Positions 7,687-15,590 of a stretch of DNA of 32,613 nt are shown here, piece by piece; position 1 is the stretch's first letter, and each line of letters begins with the position of its first letter. The notes under the pieces are model-generated. The model did no database searches. It was not told the origin of the DNA and saw only the letters and a list, made by a program, of their open reading frames with translations. The DNA is from an uncultured bacterium (lineage in GTDB: Bacteria > Zixibacteria > MSB-5A5 > CAIYYT01), in NCBI GenBank assembly GCA_903930455.1, contig CAIYYT010000227.1, positions 1-32,613 on the forward strand, written 5' to 3'. A program made the position numbers and the translations under genes.

Positions 7687-8883
7687 TCACTTCCTGTCCG
7701 TCAAGGCCGCAACGCCTGGAAGCACCTTGCCTTCAAGGAATTCCAGTGAAGCGCCGCCGCCAGTTGATACATGCGAGAACTTGTCCTCCAGACCTGCCTT
7801 GGCAACAGCGGCAGCGGAATCACCGCCGCCAACAATCGTGATCGCTCCAGTTGCAGTCAAATCCGCCAACACCTGCGCCATTTTCATTGTGCCGATGGCA
7901 AACTTCTCGGTTTCGAAAACACCCATCGGCCCATTCCAGACAACCGTCTTGCAGCCAGCAAGCTCGGCAGCGAACAGCTTGATTGTCTCAGTGCCAATAT
8001 CCAGACCCTTAAGATTCGCGGGGATTTTGCCGGCGGGACAATTCGTGACTTGCGCCGTGTCCGAGATTTCGGCGGCACAGGCAAAGTCAACCGGAAGTAC
8101 AAGCTTGACGTTCTTGGCAGCCGCATCTTTGAGTACTTGGCCAGCAAGTTCAACTTTGTCCGCCTCCAGAAGCGAACCCCCTATTTCTTGTCCCATGGAT
8201 TTCTCAAACGTAAAAGCCATGCCACCGCCGATGATGATCTTGTCAACTTTGTTCAGCAGATTTGTGATTACATCGATCTTACCCGATATCTTCGCGCCCC
8301 CCAGAAGCGCCACAAATGGTCGTTTCGGGTTAGCCAGCGCGGCGCCGAGGTAATCCAATTCCTTTTTCATCAGATAGCCAGCCGCCGACTGGTCGAAGTA
8401 GTGGGTTACGCCTTCAGTCGAAGCATGCGCGCGGTGCGCGGTGCCAAAGGCGTCGTTGACATAGACATCGCCGAGATACGCCAATTTCTGGGCAAAATCC
8501 AAATTATTCTCTTCCTCTTCGGGATGGAACCGCAGGTTCTCCAGCAGCAGAATCTCGCCATTTTTGAGTGAAGCGACAGCCTGCTCAGCCTCGGGGCCGA
8601 CACAGTCATTAGCAAAGTAGACTTTGTGTCCACTCAGTTTTTCGAGCACAGCGGCGACCGGTTTGAGACTCATCTTGGCAACTACTTTGCCGTCCGGGCG
8701 ACCAAGATGCGACATCAGAATCAACTTGCCGCCGGACAACACGATCTTGTTGATCGAGGGGAGCGATGCCCTGATGCGCAGGTCGTCTTTGACCACGCCT
8801 TCCTTGATCGGGACATTGAAATCAACCCGCATCAAGACTTTGCGGCCTGCCACCTGCAAATCGTCAATGGTCAGTTTGTTCAT
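7687..8883 (-). CDS. pgk: Phosphoglycerate kinase
   Basis: Transfers phosphate from 1,3-bisphosphoglycerate to ADP. The 398-residue length is typical. Motifs seen in order: 'MRVDFNVPI', 'SHLGRPDG', '[12 protein letters not shown]', '[14 protein letters not shown]', '[10 protein letters not shown]', '[10 protein letters not shown]', '[10 protein letters not shown]', 'GGGDSAAAV' and '[14 protein letters not shown]', so both the substrate and nucleotide domains are intact. The ATG follows the gap stop by one base (TAA-C-ATG), indicating tight coupling. Not fused to tpiA, unlike in some lineages. Confidence 0.97.
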   Translation of the reverse strand: MNKLTIDDLQVAGRKVLMRVDFNVPIKEGVVKDDLRIRASLPSINKIVLSGGKLILMSHLGRPDGKVVAKMSLKPVAAVLEKLSGHKVYFANDCVGPEAEQAVASLKNGEILLLENLRFHPEEEENNLDFAQKLAYLGDVYVNDAFGTAHRAHASTEGVTHYFDQSAAGYLMKKELDYLGAALANPKRPFVALLGGAKISGKIDVITNLLNKVDKIIIGGGMAFTFEKSMGQEIGGSLLEADKVELAGQVLKDAAAKNVKLVLPVDFACAAEISDTAQVTNCPAGKIPANLKGLDIGTETIKLFAAELAGCKTVVWNGPMGVFETEKFAIGTMKMAQVLADLTATGAITIVGGGDSAAAVAKAGLEDKFSHVSTGGGASLEFLEGKVLPGVAALTDRK

Positions 8884-8884
8884 G

Positions 8885-9877
8885 TTACATCATCCGTTCC
8901 AAAGCGTCGACCATACGGCATGAGAAACCCCATTCGTTATCGTACCAAGCGAACACCTTGACGAAATTGCCGGACGCCATCGTCATCAATGAGTCAAACA
9001 CCGACGAATGCGAGTTGCCGACGACATCAATCGAAACGATCGGCTCGTCCGAGTATTCCAGAATTCCCTTCAGAGGGCCAAAAGCCGCGGCCTTGATTAC
9101 ATTGTTGATCTCATCTTTCGTTGTATCCTTCTTGAGTATCAACGCCAGGTCAATGAGAGAGCCATCGGGCGTCGGCACGCGTACCGCGCAACCATCCAGA
9201 CGTCCTTTCATCTCGGGCATCACTTCGGCGATTGCTTTGGCTGCGCCGGTCGTCGTTGGGATCATTGACACCGCGGCGGCACGGGCACGACGAAGGTCCT
9301 TGTGTGGGAAATCAAGAATGCGCTGGTCATTGGTGTAGGCGTGAATAGTCGTCATGTAACCCTTTTCGATGCCGAATGTATCATGGAGCACTTTGACAAC
9401 TGGCCCCAGACCGTTGGTCGTACAGGAACCGATGGAGATGATATGATGCTTCGCCGGATCGTACTGATTGAAGTTGACACCGAAAACAAACGTACCATCG
9501 TGCTGTTTGGCCGGAGCCGAAATCAGAACCTTCTTGGCGCCCGCGGCTATGTGTTTCTCTGCACCGGCGCGGTCGGTGAACTTGCCGGTCGATTCAATCA
9601 CTACCTGCGCTCCACTACCGGCATGGTTCAATTTGGCCGGATCGAGTTCTTTCGTGACTTTGATCGTCTTGCCGTTGACGACAAGGTTTTCACCCTCAAC
9701 TTTGATTTCACCCTTGTACTTGCCATGCACCGAGTCATATTTCAGCAAATGTGCCAGCGTCTGGGCGTCGGTGAGGTCATTGATCGTCACGAAATCGAGT
9801 TTGTTTGAAGCACTCGCGATTCTGATTATCTGTCTGCCAATTCTGCCAAACCCATTGATCGCTACCTTGGTTGCCAT
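8885..9877 (-). CDS. gap: Glyceraldehyde-3-phosphate dehydrogenase, NAD type
   Basis: Oxidises and phosphorylates glyceraldehyde-3-phosphate. The 330 residues show the Rossmann 'INGFGRIGR', Asp34 in 'TINDLTD' (an NAD rather than NADP preference), the catalytic Cys152 in '[10 protein letters not shown]', His179 in 'TTIHAYTND', and '[15 protein letters not shown]' near the end. The usual second Cys of 'SCTTNCLAP' is Gly, and 'VPTPDGS' replaces the common 'VPTPNVS'; both are tolerated variants but unusual. The ATG follows the barrel-gene stop directly (TAG-ATG) with an AAAGGGA ribosome site. NAD preference is inferred from one residue. Confidence 0.96.
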   Translation of the reverse strand: MATKVAINGFGRIGRQIIRIASASNKLDFVTINDLTDAQTLAHLLKYDSVHGKYKGEIKVEGENLVVNGKTIKVTKELDPAKLNHAGSGAQVVIESTGKFTDRAGAEKHIAAGAKKVLISAPAKQHDGTFVFGVNFNQYDPAKHHIISIGSCTTNGLGPVVKVLHDTFGIEKGYMTTIHAYTNDQRILDFPHKDLRRARAAAVSMIPTTTGAAKAIAEVMPEMKGRLDGCAVRVPTPDGSLIDLALILKKDTTKDEINNVIKAAAFGPLKGILEYSDEPIVSIDVVGNSHSSVFDSLMTMASGNFVKVFAWYDNEWGFSCRMVDALERMM

Positions 9878-10570
9878 CTAGTATCCCTTTCCTGCTTTCT
9901 TGTGTGGCGGCTTAACATAGCCGATGCCAATTGATATTTGTACACCGGAATAGTCCTTTATTCCGGCGATATCTCCCGAAAAGTTCGTCTTCACGTACTT
10001 AACCATAAAATCCATTTGTATGGTTGGCGAAAGCGGAATCTCAGTGCCGATTGCTGCCCACCAGTTGAAATCAGTCTCTGAACCGATGTTGCCGTCCCAG
10101 TATTGGTATTGTGCCAAACTGTACGTGCCCATAGTTGCGGTTTCTCTGCCGACAATCAGAGCGCCTCCCCCTTCAAGAAAGGGACGGCACTTGAGCGGCA
10201 ACTGATTGCTGAAAGGTGAGAACTTCAGTCCCAGTTGCATCGGATACACCGATGCCTGCCCGATAAAACTTCCAACCAGGACGTCGCCGTCATAGACATC
10301 AAAGCGAATATCCCCTTTGGAATAGCTTCCCAAATTGGCGGACAGCGCCAGAAAATCGAGCAGATAATAGTTAACATATCCTTCGATGTAGAAGATGGTC
10401 TTAGCGGCAAATAGCTTCACATCGCTGTTAGCACGGTCAATATCGTTGTGACTGTTATTAAACAGGCCGAGACGCACACCTATCGAGGTCGTTCCCTTCG
10501 GTTGAACGCCGAACAGATTTGCAGACAGAACAAGTAGCAGCCCCAGCACCATCAAAACACGCTTAGCCAA
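9878..10570 (-). CDS. Uncharacterised small outer-membrane beta-barrel within the glycolytic operon
   Basis: The start is TTG at 10570, four bases after a GGAGGAG ribosome site. It yields 'MAKRVLMVLGLLLVLSANLFG', a clean signal peptide with cleavage near residue 21. The ORF-track start at 10591 is also TTG but places the ribosome site inside the gene. The remaining ~210 residues alternate polar and hydrophobic positions with many aromatics, and include 'GVRLGLF', 'FIEGYVNYYLL'-like, 'MQLGLKFSPF', 'FLEGGGALIVG' and a last strand 'VQISIGIGYV'. This fits an 8- to 10-strand OmpW/opacity-type porin or adhesin fold. It overlaps the pfkA stop by 8 bases and abuts gap, so it is clearly in the operon. 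No substrate or function can be assigned from sequence. Confidence 0.75.
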   Translation of the reverse strand: MAKRVLMVLGLLLVLSANLFGVQPKGTTSIGVRLGLFNNSHNDIDRANSDVKLFAAKTIFYIEGYVNYYLLDFLALSANLGSYSKGDIRFDVYDGDVLVGSFIGQASVYPMQLGLKFSPFSNQLPLKCRPFLEGGGALIVGRETATMGTYSLAQYQYWDGNIGSETDFNWWAAIGTEIPLSPTIQMDFMVKYVKTNFSGDIAGIKDYSGVQISIGIGYVKPPHKKAGKGY

Positions 10571-11615
10571 TATACTCCTCCGCCATTTCAATCATGCGGT
10601 CATCCACTTTCTTTAAGCAATATACGGCTGATGTCAATTCCACACCAACGATTTCGTTGCCTCGCAAAGCTACCATCTGACCGAATTTCCCCTCGGCAAT
10701 AAGATCGACCGCCGCCGAACCGTAACGTGTCGCCAGCACCCGATCGTAAGCCGTCGGCGCACCGCCGCGTTGGATATGGCCGAGTATTACCGCCCGGGTT
10801 TCGAATTCCGTACGCCGTTCGATTTCGGGCGCCAGCAGCGTGGATATACCGCCAAGGTGCATGTGACCGAACTGATCAACGTTTGTGTCCTGGACGATCA
10901 GGGTACCATCACTACTGATTCCCTCATCGAAGGAAATCTGAGCGCCTTCGGATACTACCACGATAGAGAAATCCTTTCCGCGGCCGTGACGTCGGCGGAT
11001 CAGATCACAGATCTTCTCGATATTGACCGGACGTTCCGGAATCAAGATGACGTCGCCACCGCCTGCCAAACCGGCATAAAGAGCTATCCACCCCGTGTGA
11101 CGACCCATAACTTCACACACGAGTACGCGATTGTGCGACTCAGCAGTCGTGTGCAGACGGTCAATCGCTTCCATCGCGATGTTCACGGCCGTGTCAAAAC
11201 CGAAGGTCTGGTCGGTACCAGAAAGATCATTATCTATTGTTTTGGGAACGCCGACGAGTTTGATCCCTTGTTCAGAAAGTTTTTGCGCCACGCCAAGAGT
11301 ATCTTCGCCGCCGATAGCAACGAGGCACTCGATGTTGAGCTTCTTCATGTTCTTTGCCAACTGTTCGGCGGTGCCGCCGTCCCGCAACGGATTGGTGCGC
11401 GAGGTTTTTAGAATCGTGCCACCCCGATGCAGAATGCCAGAGACATCGTTGATCCCCAGTAGCTGTATCTTGGTTTCCCCCAGAAGCCCTTTCCAACCTT
11501 CCCGAATGCCGATAATCTCCCAGTGATGCTTATTGATACCTTTACGAACTACTGCACGAATTACGGCATTCAGCCCCGGACAGTCACCACCCCCGGTCAA
11601 GATTCCAACTCTCAA
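10563..11615 (-). CDS. pfkA: 6-phosphofructokinase, PPi-type active site
   Basis: Phosphorylates fructose-6-phosphate. The 350 residues show 'GGGDCPGLNAVIR' at the N-terminus, 'AIGGEDTLG' at 100-108, 'VPKTIDND' at 123-130 with the catalytic Asp128, 'CEVMGRHTGWIA' and 'LGHIQRGG'. At the two positions that separate donors (E. coli Gly104 and Gly124) this protein has Asp105 and Lys125, the pair found in pyrophosphate-dependent enzymes such as that of Amycolatopsis. ATP enzymes have at least one Gly. I therefore infer a reversible PPi-PFK; an ATP enzyme of the mixed clade is the alternative. The start TTG follows GGAGGTGA. It is followed by the barrel gene and gap. Confidence 0.93.
   Translation of the reverse strand: MRVGILTGGGDCPGLNAVIRAVVRKGINKHHWEIIGIREGWKGLLGETKIQLLGINDVSGILHRGGTILKTSRTNPLRDGGTAEQLAKNMKKLNIECLVAIGGEDTLGVAQKLSEQGIKLVGVPKTIDNDLSGTDQTFGFDTAVNIAMEAIDRLHTTAESHNRVLVCEVMGRHTGWIALYAGLAGGGDVILIPERPVNIEKICDLIRRRHGRGKDFSIVVVSEGAQISFDEGISSDGTLIVQDTNVDQFGHMHLGGISTLLAPEIERRTEFETRAVILGHIQRGGAPTAYDRVLATRYGSAAVDLIAEGKFGQMVALRGNEIVGVELTSAVYCLKKVDDRMIEMAEEYIG
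10575..10581 (-). promoter_or_regulatory. Ribosome binding site that fixes the barrel-gene start
   Basis: The minus-strand sequence GGAGGAG-TATA-TTG supports the TTG at 10570 over the upstream TTG at 10591 and the downstream ATG at 10552. The site lies inside the last codons of pfkA. Confidence 0.7.
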
Positions 11616-11618
11616 ATT

Positions 11619-11626
11619 TCACCTCC
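11619..11626 (-). promoter_or_regulatory. Strong ribosome binding site for pfkA (TTG start)
   Basis: GGAGGTGA on the minus strand stands three bases before the TTG at 11615, giving normal spacing for the GGAGG core. It justifies the non-ATG start and suggests pfkA is translated efficiently on its own rather than by coupling. Confidence 0.75.
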
Positions 11627-11666
11627 ATGTACTTGCATAAAGCTTTATCGGCAGAGAGGATAGTTC

Positions 11667-13502
11667 TCAGTACAGGCTATCCAGGAGTATGTCCATTTCC
11701 GACACTCTGCCGTTGCGCTCAACCTTGATACGCACATCACTGCCGCGCTTGCCAGTCAACATTCCGTCGACTTCATCTATCGATTTGCCCTTAGTCTTCA
11801 GCCCGTCGATTTCTACAATGATATCCTCAGGCGCCAGAAAGCCGTCTGCGGCATGACCGGGAATCACCCGTCTCACAACGATCTTGCCGTGCTCTTTTCC
11901 CAATTCAACACCCGCCATGTTGCGGAGGGGTGCCGGATTCTGGGAATTCCCCGTCTTCTTTAGATAGACTGTTTCTCGACCATAGTCAAAAGTGACTGTG
12001 AAGGCCTTCAGCACACCCGTGCCGACATTACCGGCCGTATTGCTCCCTGCAAAGAGACCTGTCGGTGTCAATGAGAGGTTGACCAGCAGGCTATCGATCC
12101 TGTTGCCGCAGATATTGATCACCGGAGATAGCCCTACATTCCCTTCAATTGTACCCCCGATGCCGGTGGAAGTGACGGGGCGATAGGCAGAAGTGTCTCT
12201 TAGCAGGTTGTGGGCAAGCACGAAAGGCGTGTGGAAATCGATTGTCGAAGCTGAACCAGTATCAAGACGGAATCTTGCGGCAATTGTATCCTCGACGGTG
12301 GCGTCAACGTAAGGCAGCCGCAGGTCGATGGTCAGCCGGCATGGTTCTCCCCAGGTTGCGTGCGGCTCGATACCGGGACGGTAGATTACCAGACAGTGAT
12401 TGGTGTAGTTGACGCTGATCGCAAAACGGTTGAGTAAGTCATAGCCGATAATTCCATCGATACGCGTCTCAGCCACAGACTCTAACTGAGCAAAATCAAT
12501 TGTCGAACCGAGGAGTCCCAGCAAACGTATCCCGGCGACTTCCAGTGTATCAATTTGATAGACCTCACTAGAGTCAGCTCCACCGACCCCTCGCGCTTCC
12601 GATGTTCCCAGATGCACCAGCCCCATGTCGTTGACCAGTTTTCGATTGATGGCCGTTCCTCCAGCTCCCGAATCGAAAATGAATCGGAATAGTCCTTTGT
12701 CATTGACCGACGCGGAGATATAGATATGGTTTCGCCACAGCTCGAAAGGGACTACCACTGAATCAACGTCCGCCGGAAGTCCCCAGTTGCCTTCGGCCGT
12801 AGCCGCGGGCGCGAAGAGACTATCTGCCAACGCGATATTTACTTTGACGTCGGTTACCGTACTGACTCCAGCCACAAATCCCGCATCCGACATCTCGGTG
12901 GAGCGAAAAGGCATCATCACGCCGTTCACCGGTCGATAGTCGTAGAGGCGCGAATAGAATGTGCCGGCATCAGTCACGATCTTGAACTGCCTGGGCAGAA
13001 ACGTGGCCTGGTCGATATACAGCATTGCCGGTGTGCCATTCCGGGGAGCGATTCTGATTACGTAGCAAAGCGCGCTGTCAACGGTCGCGTTGCTGTCGAC
13101 CAAAGAAATATCGCCGTTGAAGGTAGCGCTGTCGCAGTAGCTCCAGTTTTCGATCGCCATCTCGGTCACGGTCATGCCTTTCATATCGGCGCCCAGCGAG
13201 AGAGTCAGCCCCTGATTGTCGGTGATCCAGCAGTAGTCTCCATTGCAGCCCTGGCTGCTGTTCATCAGCGGTAATGCCACATCAGTGCGATACCGATCCG
13301 GCGCGCGATAGTATGTGACAGTCGTTCCCTTCATTCCGCCCATATTGACTTCTACCGTGATTACGTAAGACCGCAGATTTCGCAGCTTGTCCTTCCCTCC
13401 CAAGGCATCGGTCTGCTTCTGCAAGATCTCCTGTAGAGTCAGTCCGGCGACCGTTGAGCAAGTGAGAGTGGCGAATATGAGTATCAGTTTAAATGTCTTC
13501 AT
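11667..13502 (-). CDS. Exported two-motif aspartyl protease with C-terminal PDZ domain
   Basis: The 611-residue protein begins with a signal peptide (cleavage near residue 20). Residues ~25-220 form a beta-rich LolA/outer-membrane-lipoprotein-like domain beginning 'DALGGKDKLRNL'. Two retropepsin-like segments follow, each with an active-site triplet: 'FIFDSGAGGTAINRKL' (Asp277) and 'FRLDTGSASTIDF' (Asp414). In between lies 'DGIIGYDLLNRF', typical of bacterial aspartyl proteases. A PDZ domain occupies ~530-605 ('GHAADGFLAPEDIIVEIDG'). It is likely periplasmic or surface-exposed, and the two motifs in one chain could pair into one active site. Substrate unknown. The ATG is preceded by AGGAG. 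It lies 51 bases upstream of pfkA on the same strand, so co-transcription is possible but not shown. Confidence 0.85.
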   Translation of the reverse strand: MKTFKLILIFATLTCSTVAGLTLQEILQKQTDALGGKDKLRNLRSYVITVEVNMGGMKGTTVTYYRAPDRYRTDVALPLMNSSQGCNGDYCWITDNQGLTLSLGADMKGMTVTEMAIENWSYCDSATFNGDISLVDSNATVDSALCYVIRIAPRNGTPAMLYIDQATFLPRQFKIVTDAGTFYSRLYDYRPVNGVMMPFRSTEMSDAGFVAGVSTVTDVKVNIALADSLFAPAATAEGNWGLPADVDSVVVPFELWRNHIYISASVNDKGLFRFIFDSGAGGTAINRKLVNDMGLVHLGTSEARGVGGADSSEVYQIDTLEVAGIRLLGLLGSTIDFAQLESVAETRIDGIIGYDLLNRFAISVNYTNHCLVIYRPGIEPHATWGEPCRLTIDLRLPYVDATVEDTIAARFRLDTGSASTIDFHTPFVLAHNLLRDTSAYRPVTSTGIGGTIEGNVGLSPVINICGNRIDSLLVNLSLTPTGLFAGSNTAGNVGTGVLKAFTVTFDYGRETVYLKKTGNSQNPAPLRNMAGVELGKEHGKIVVRRVIPGHAADGFLAPEDIIVEIDGLKTKGKSIDEVDGMLTGKRGSDVRIKVERNGRVSEMDILLDSLY

Positions 13503-13559
13503 AATCTCCTATTTCCGTCTCAGGTCAGATCGAACCTAAAGAACTACGGACGAATCGAA

Positions 13560-14285
13560 TCAGTTTGCAGTTTCCAAATGGCTTCGAACTCTGACAATTT
13601 CCTCCGGCTCATTGGTGATTATACCACTAACTCCATAGTTGGCCAGCCTAATGGCAGTATCGCCGTCATCAATTGTCCAGACTGCCACATCAAACCCACC
13701 AGCGATCAGTTTGTTGACCACTCGTTCTCGGGCAATTCGCATCGACAAGTGCGCAGCCGCACAGTCGAGTTTTGTCAGCCGATTAACGATGTAGGAACCG
13801 ATATCGAGTTTCATTTTTAGATTGCGCAAGGGACCGAGAATTAGCGCCGTCCTTGTCTGAGGATGCAGGGTCTTCAATCGCGAGAGTATCCGCGAGTTGA
13901 AGGAGGAACAGATGATTTCGGCTCGTTTGGGCGCTCGGGAGATCAGCCGCAGGATGTCCGCTTCAATTCCGGTCGACTTGATATCGAGCACGATTTCGAC
14001 CTTGCCGGCAAATTCTTCGAGGAAATGGTCAAAACGAAGCGGCGGCTCGCTGTCCAGCAACCGGAGTCGGTCAATCTGCCGTGAATGCGTGCGTTGAACA
14101 TAGCCGGAGAAACCAGTCAGACGTCTGAGATGATAATCATGGAAGCAGTAGATTACACCATCTGCCGAGCGGCGCAAATCGACCTCCAGCGAGTCGGCAC
14201 CGGAAGCAACCGCCTTGCGAAAGGCGATCAGACTGTTTTCCGGGTATGCTTGCGACGCGCCCCGGTGAGCGATGATGCGCACCAT
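13560..14285 (-). CDS. Glycerophosphodiester phosphodiesterase
   Basis: Hydrolyses glycerophosphodiesters to glycerol-3-phosphate and an alcohol. From the ATG at 14285 the 241 residues begin 'MVRIIAHRGASQAYPENS', with the catalytic His7, metal ligands Glu34/Asp36 in 'SLEVDLR', and His49 in 'CFHDYHL'. The C-terminal part has 'VAVWTIDDGD' and 'GIITNEPE', also typical. No signal peptide is seen, so it is probably cytoplasmic, UgpQ-like. The TTG at 14303 in the ORF track would add six residues and overlap the likely -10 box, so I prefer the ATG. No Shine-Dalgarno is present; a leaderless message is likely. It is divergent from the sugar operon. Confidence 0.92.
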   Translation of the reverse strand: MVRIIAHRGASQAYPENSLIAFRKAVASGADSLEVDLRRSADGVIYCFHDYHLRRLTGFSGYVQRTHSRQIDRLRLLDSEPPLRFDHFLEEFAGKVEIVLDIKSTGIEADILRLISRAPKRAEIICSSFNSRILSRLKTLHPQTRTALILGPLRNLKMKLDIGSYIVNRLTKLDCAAAHLSMRIARERVVNKLIAGGFDVAVWTIDDGDTAIRLANYGVSGIITNEPEEIVRVRSHLETAN

Positions 14286-14293
14286 TTGCCGCG

Positions 14294-14322
14294 ATAATAG
14301 CAAATTGCTGTTGATAATTCAA
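14294..14322 (-). promoter_or_regulatory. Predicted promoter of the glycerophosphodiesterase gene
   Basis: TTGAAT, a 17-base spacer and TATTAT on the minus strand. The -10 box ends eight bases before the ATG at 14285, which places the expected start of transcription almost on the start codon. The -35 box directly abuts that of the divergent promoter. Confidence 0.55.
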
Positions 14323-14339
14323 CAAGAGACTTATATTTT
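14311..14339 (+). promoter_or_regulatory. Predicted promoter of the nucleotide-sugar operon
   Basis: TTGATA at 14311-14316, a 17-base spacer and TATTTT at 14334-14339 lie 53 bases before the rmlA-like ATG. The two divergent promoters share this AT-rich 45-base block, so one bound regulator could control both sides. That last point is inference. Confidence 0.5.
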
Positions 14340-14392
14340 ACAGGTAGCTAACTTGTTGCCGGATTTAGTGATTAGGGAGTAGACAGGCTTTT

Positions 14393-15142
14393 ATGAAGGG
14401 CGTTGTACTTGCCGGTGGACTCGGTTCGCGGCTTCACCCGCTGACCAAAGTCACCAACAAACACCTGCTGCCAATCTATGATCGGCCGATGATCCACTAT
14501 CCGATTCGCACGCTGGTCAAAGCCGGCATCACCGACATCATGATCGTAACCGGCGGCCAGCATGCCGGCGAGTTCCTGCGACTTCTGGGGGACGGCAAGG
14601 AGTTTGGCCTGAGCCAGCTTCATTATGCCTATCAGGAAGGGGAAGAGGGCATCGCCAAGGCGCTTTCACTAGCCCGAGCGTTTGTTGGCAGCGACAAAGT
14701 CTGCACGATTTTGGGCGACAATATCCTGCAAGACAATATCGCGCCTCAGGTCAGAACGTTCGCCGGCAGTAGCCTCGGAGCATATCTCTTTCTGAAGGAA
14801 ATCGACGAGCCTCAGCGCTTTGGCGTGGCGGTCTTTGATAATAATCGTCGCCTCCAAGCAGTAGAAGAAAAACCGCAAAATCCCAAGTCGAATTTTGCCG
14901 TCATTGGCGTATACCTGTACGATGCCGGTGTGTTTGATGTCATCGACACACTGAAGCCATCGCAGCGGGGGGAGTATGAGATCACCGACGTTTCCAACTA
15001 TTACATTAGCAAGGGAATTGCCGATTATCATGTAATTACCGGCTGGTGGAGCGACGCGGGCACCTTTGAATCGCTTTATAGAGCCGGCACACTTGTGCGC
15101 GAGGAGGCATTGCGTGATAGGAAAGGCGGAAAAATTGATTGA
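14393..15142 (+). CDS. Glucose-1-phosphate thymidylyltransferase (short RmlA type)
   Basis: Activates a sugar-1-phosphate as a dTDP-sugar, the entry step to dTDP-deoxyhexoses. The N-terminal nucleotidyltransferase signature 'GVVLAGGLGSRLHPLT' and 'KHLLPIYDRPMIHYPI' are clear, with 'TILGDNI' for metal binding, 'FGVAVFD', 'VEEKPQNPKS' and 'RGEYEITDVSNYY'. At 249 residues it lacks the C-terminal ~40 residues of the ~290-residue RmlA, which hold an allosteric dTDP-rhamnose site in the classical enzymes. Feedback control may therefore differ. It is the first gene of a four-gene overlapping operon. dTDP-glucose is the likely product given the RmlB neighbour, but the base is not proven. Confidence 0.88.
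   Translation: MKGVVLAGGLGSRLHPLTKVTNKHLLPIYDRPMIHYPIRTLVKAGITDIMIVTGGQHAGEFLRLLGDGKEFGLSQLHYAYQEGEEGIAKALSLARAFVGSDKVCTILGDNILQDNIAPQVRTFAGSSLGAYLFLKEIDEPQRFGVAVFDNNRRLQAVEEKPQNPKSNFAVIGVYLYDAGVFDVIDTLKPSQRGEYEITDVSNYYISKGIADYHVITGWWSDAGTFESLYRAGTLVREEALRDRKGGKID
15102..15107 (+). promoter_or_regulatory. Ribosome binding site fixing the RmlC-like start
   Basis: AGGAGG followed by six bases and GTG at 15114. It lies inside the upstream gene and decides against the earlier TTG at 15066 used in the ORF track. Confidence 0.7.
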
Positions 15143-15590
15143 GGGAGTAAAAGTCAAGGAACTTAAGGTTCACTGCGACGAGCGGGGACGGTTATTTGAA
15201 GTATTGCGTTCCGATGAAACCCTATTCACGCACTTCGGGCAGGCCTATATCACGACTTGTTATCCGGGTGTCGTCAAGGCCTGGCACATGCACAAGCAAC
15301 AGACCGATAACTTGTGCGTTATCCGTGGCAATGGCAAACTGGTACTCTTTGATTCGCGAGAGGATTCACCGACCAAAGGCGAGATCAACGAGTTCTTTCC
15401 CTGCGACGAACGACGATTGCTTGTGCAGATTCCGACCGGCGTATATCACGGTTTCAAGAATGTCGGCGCCGGTGAGCTGTTGGTTCTCAACATTCCCACT
15501 TTTCCGTACAGCCCTGATCAACCCGATGAATACAGGTTAGATCCTCACGGCAGCGACATTCTCTACGACTGGTCTCGTAAGGATGGCTAG
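15114..15590 (+). CDS. dTDP-4-dehydrorhamnose 3,5-epimerase-like cupin
   Basis: This is the RmlC-fold protein of the operon: 158 residues from the GTG at 15114, with an alternative TTG at 15135. The core reads 'PGVVKAWHMHKQQTDNL', 'GKLVLFDSREDSP' and 'VQIPTGVYHGFKNVG', matching RmlC-family strands. The His in 'WHMHK' sits where RmlC has its catalytic 'GLHYQ' His. The Lys and paired Tyr regions of classical RmlC are not obvious, and the protein is shorter than the usual ~180 residues. It may act on only one carbon, or on a different dTDP-keto sugar. It overlaps rmlA by 29 bases and rmlB by 8. Confidence 0.8.
   Translation: MIGKAEKLIEGVKVKELKVHCDERGRLFEVLRSDETLFTHFGQAYITTCYPGVVKAWHMHKQQTDNLCVIRGNGKLVLFDSREDSPTKGEINEFFPCDERRLLVQIPTGVYHGFKNVGAGELLVLNIPTFPYSPDQPDEYRLDPHGSDILYDWSRKDG

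Noticed and set aside
7634-8571. Long plus-strand frames (239 and 266 codons) opposite pgk
   Set aside because: Both are antisense to a fully conserved pgk and show no recognisable domain.
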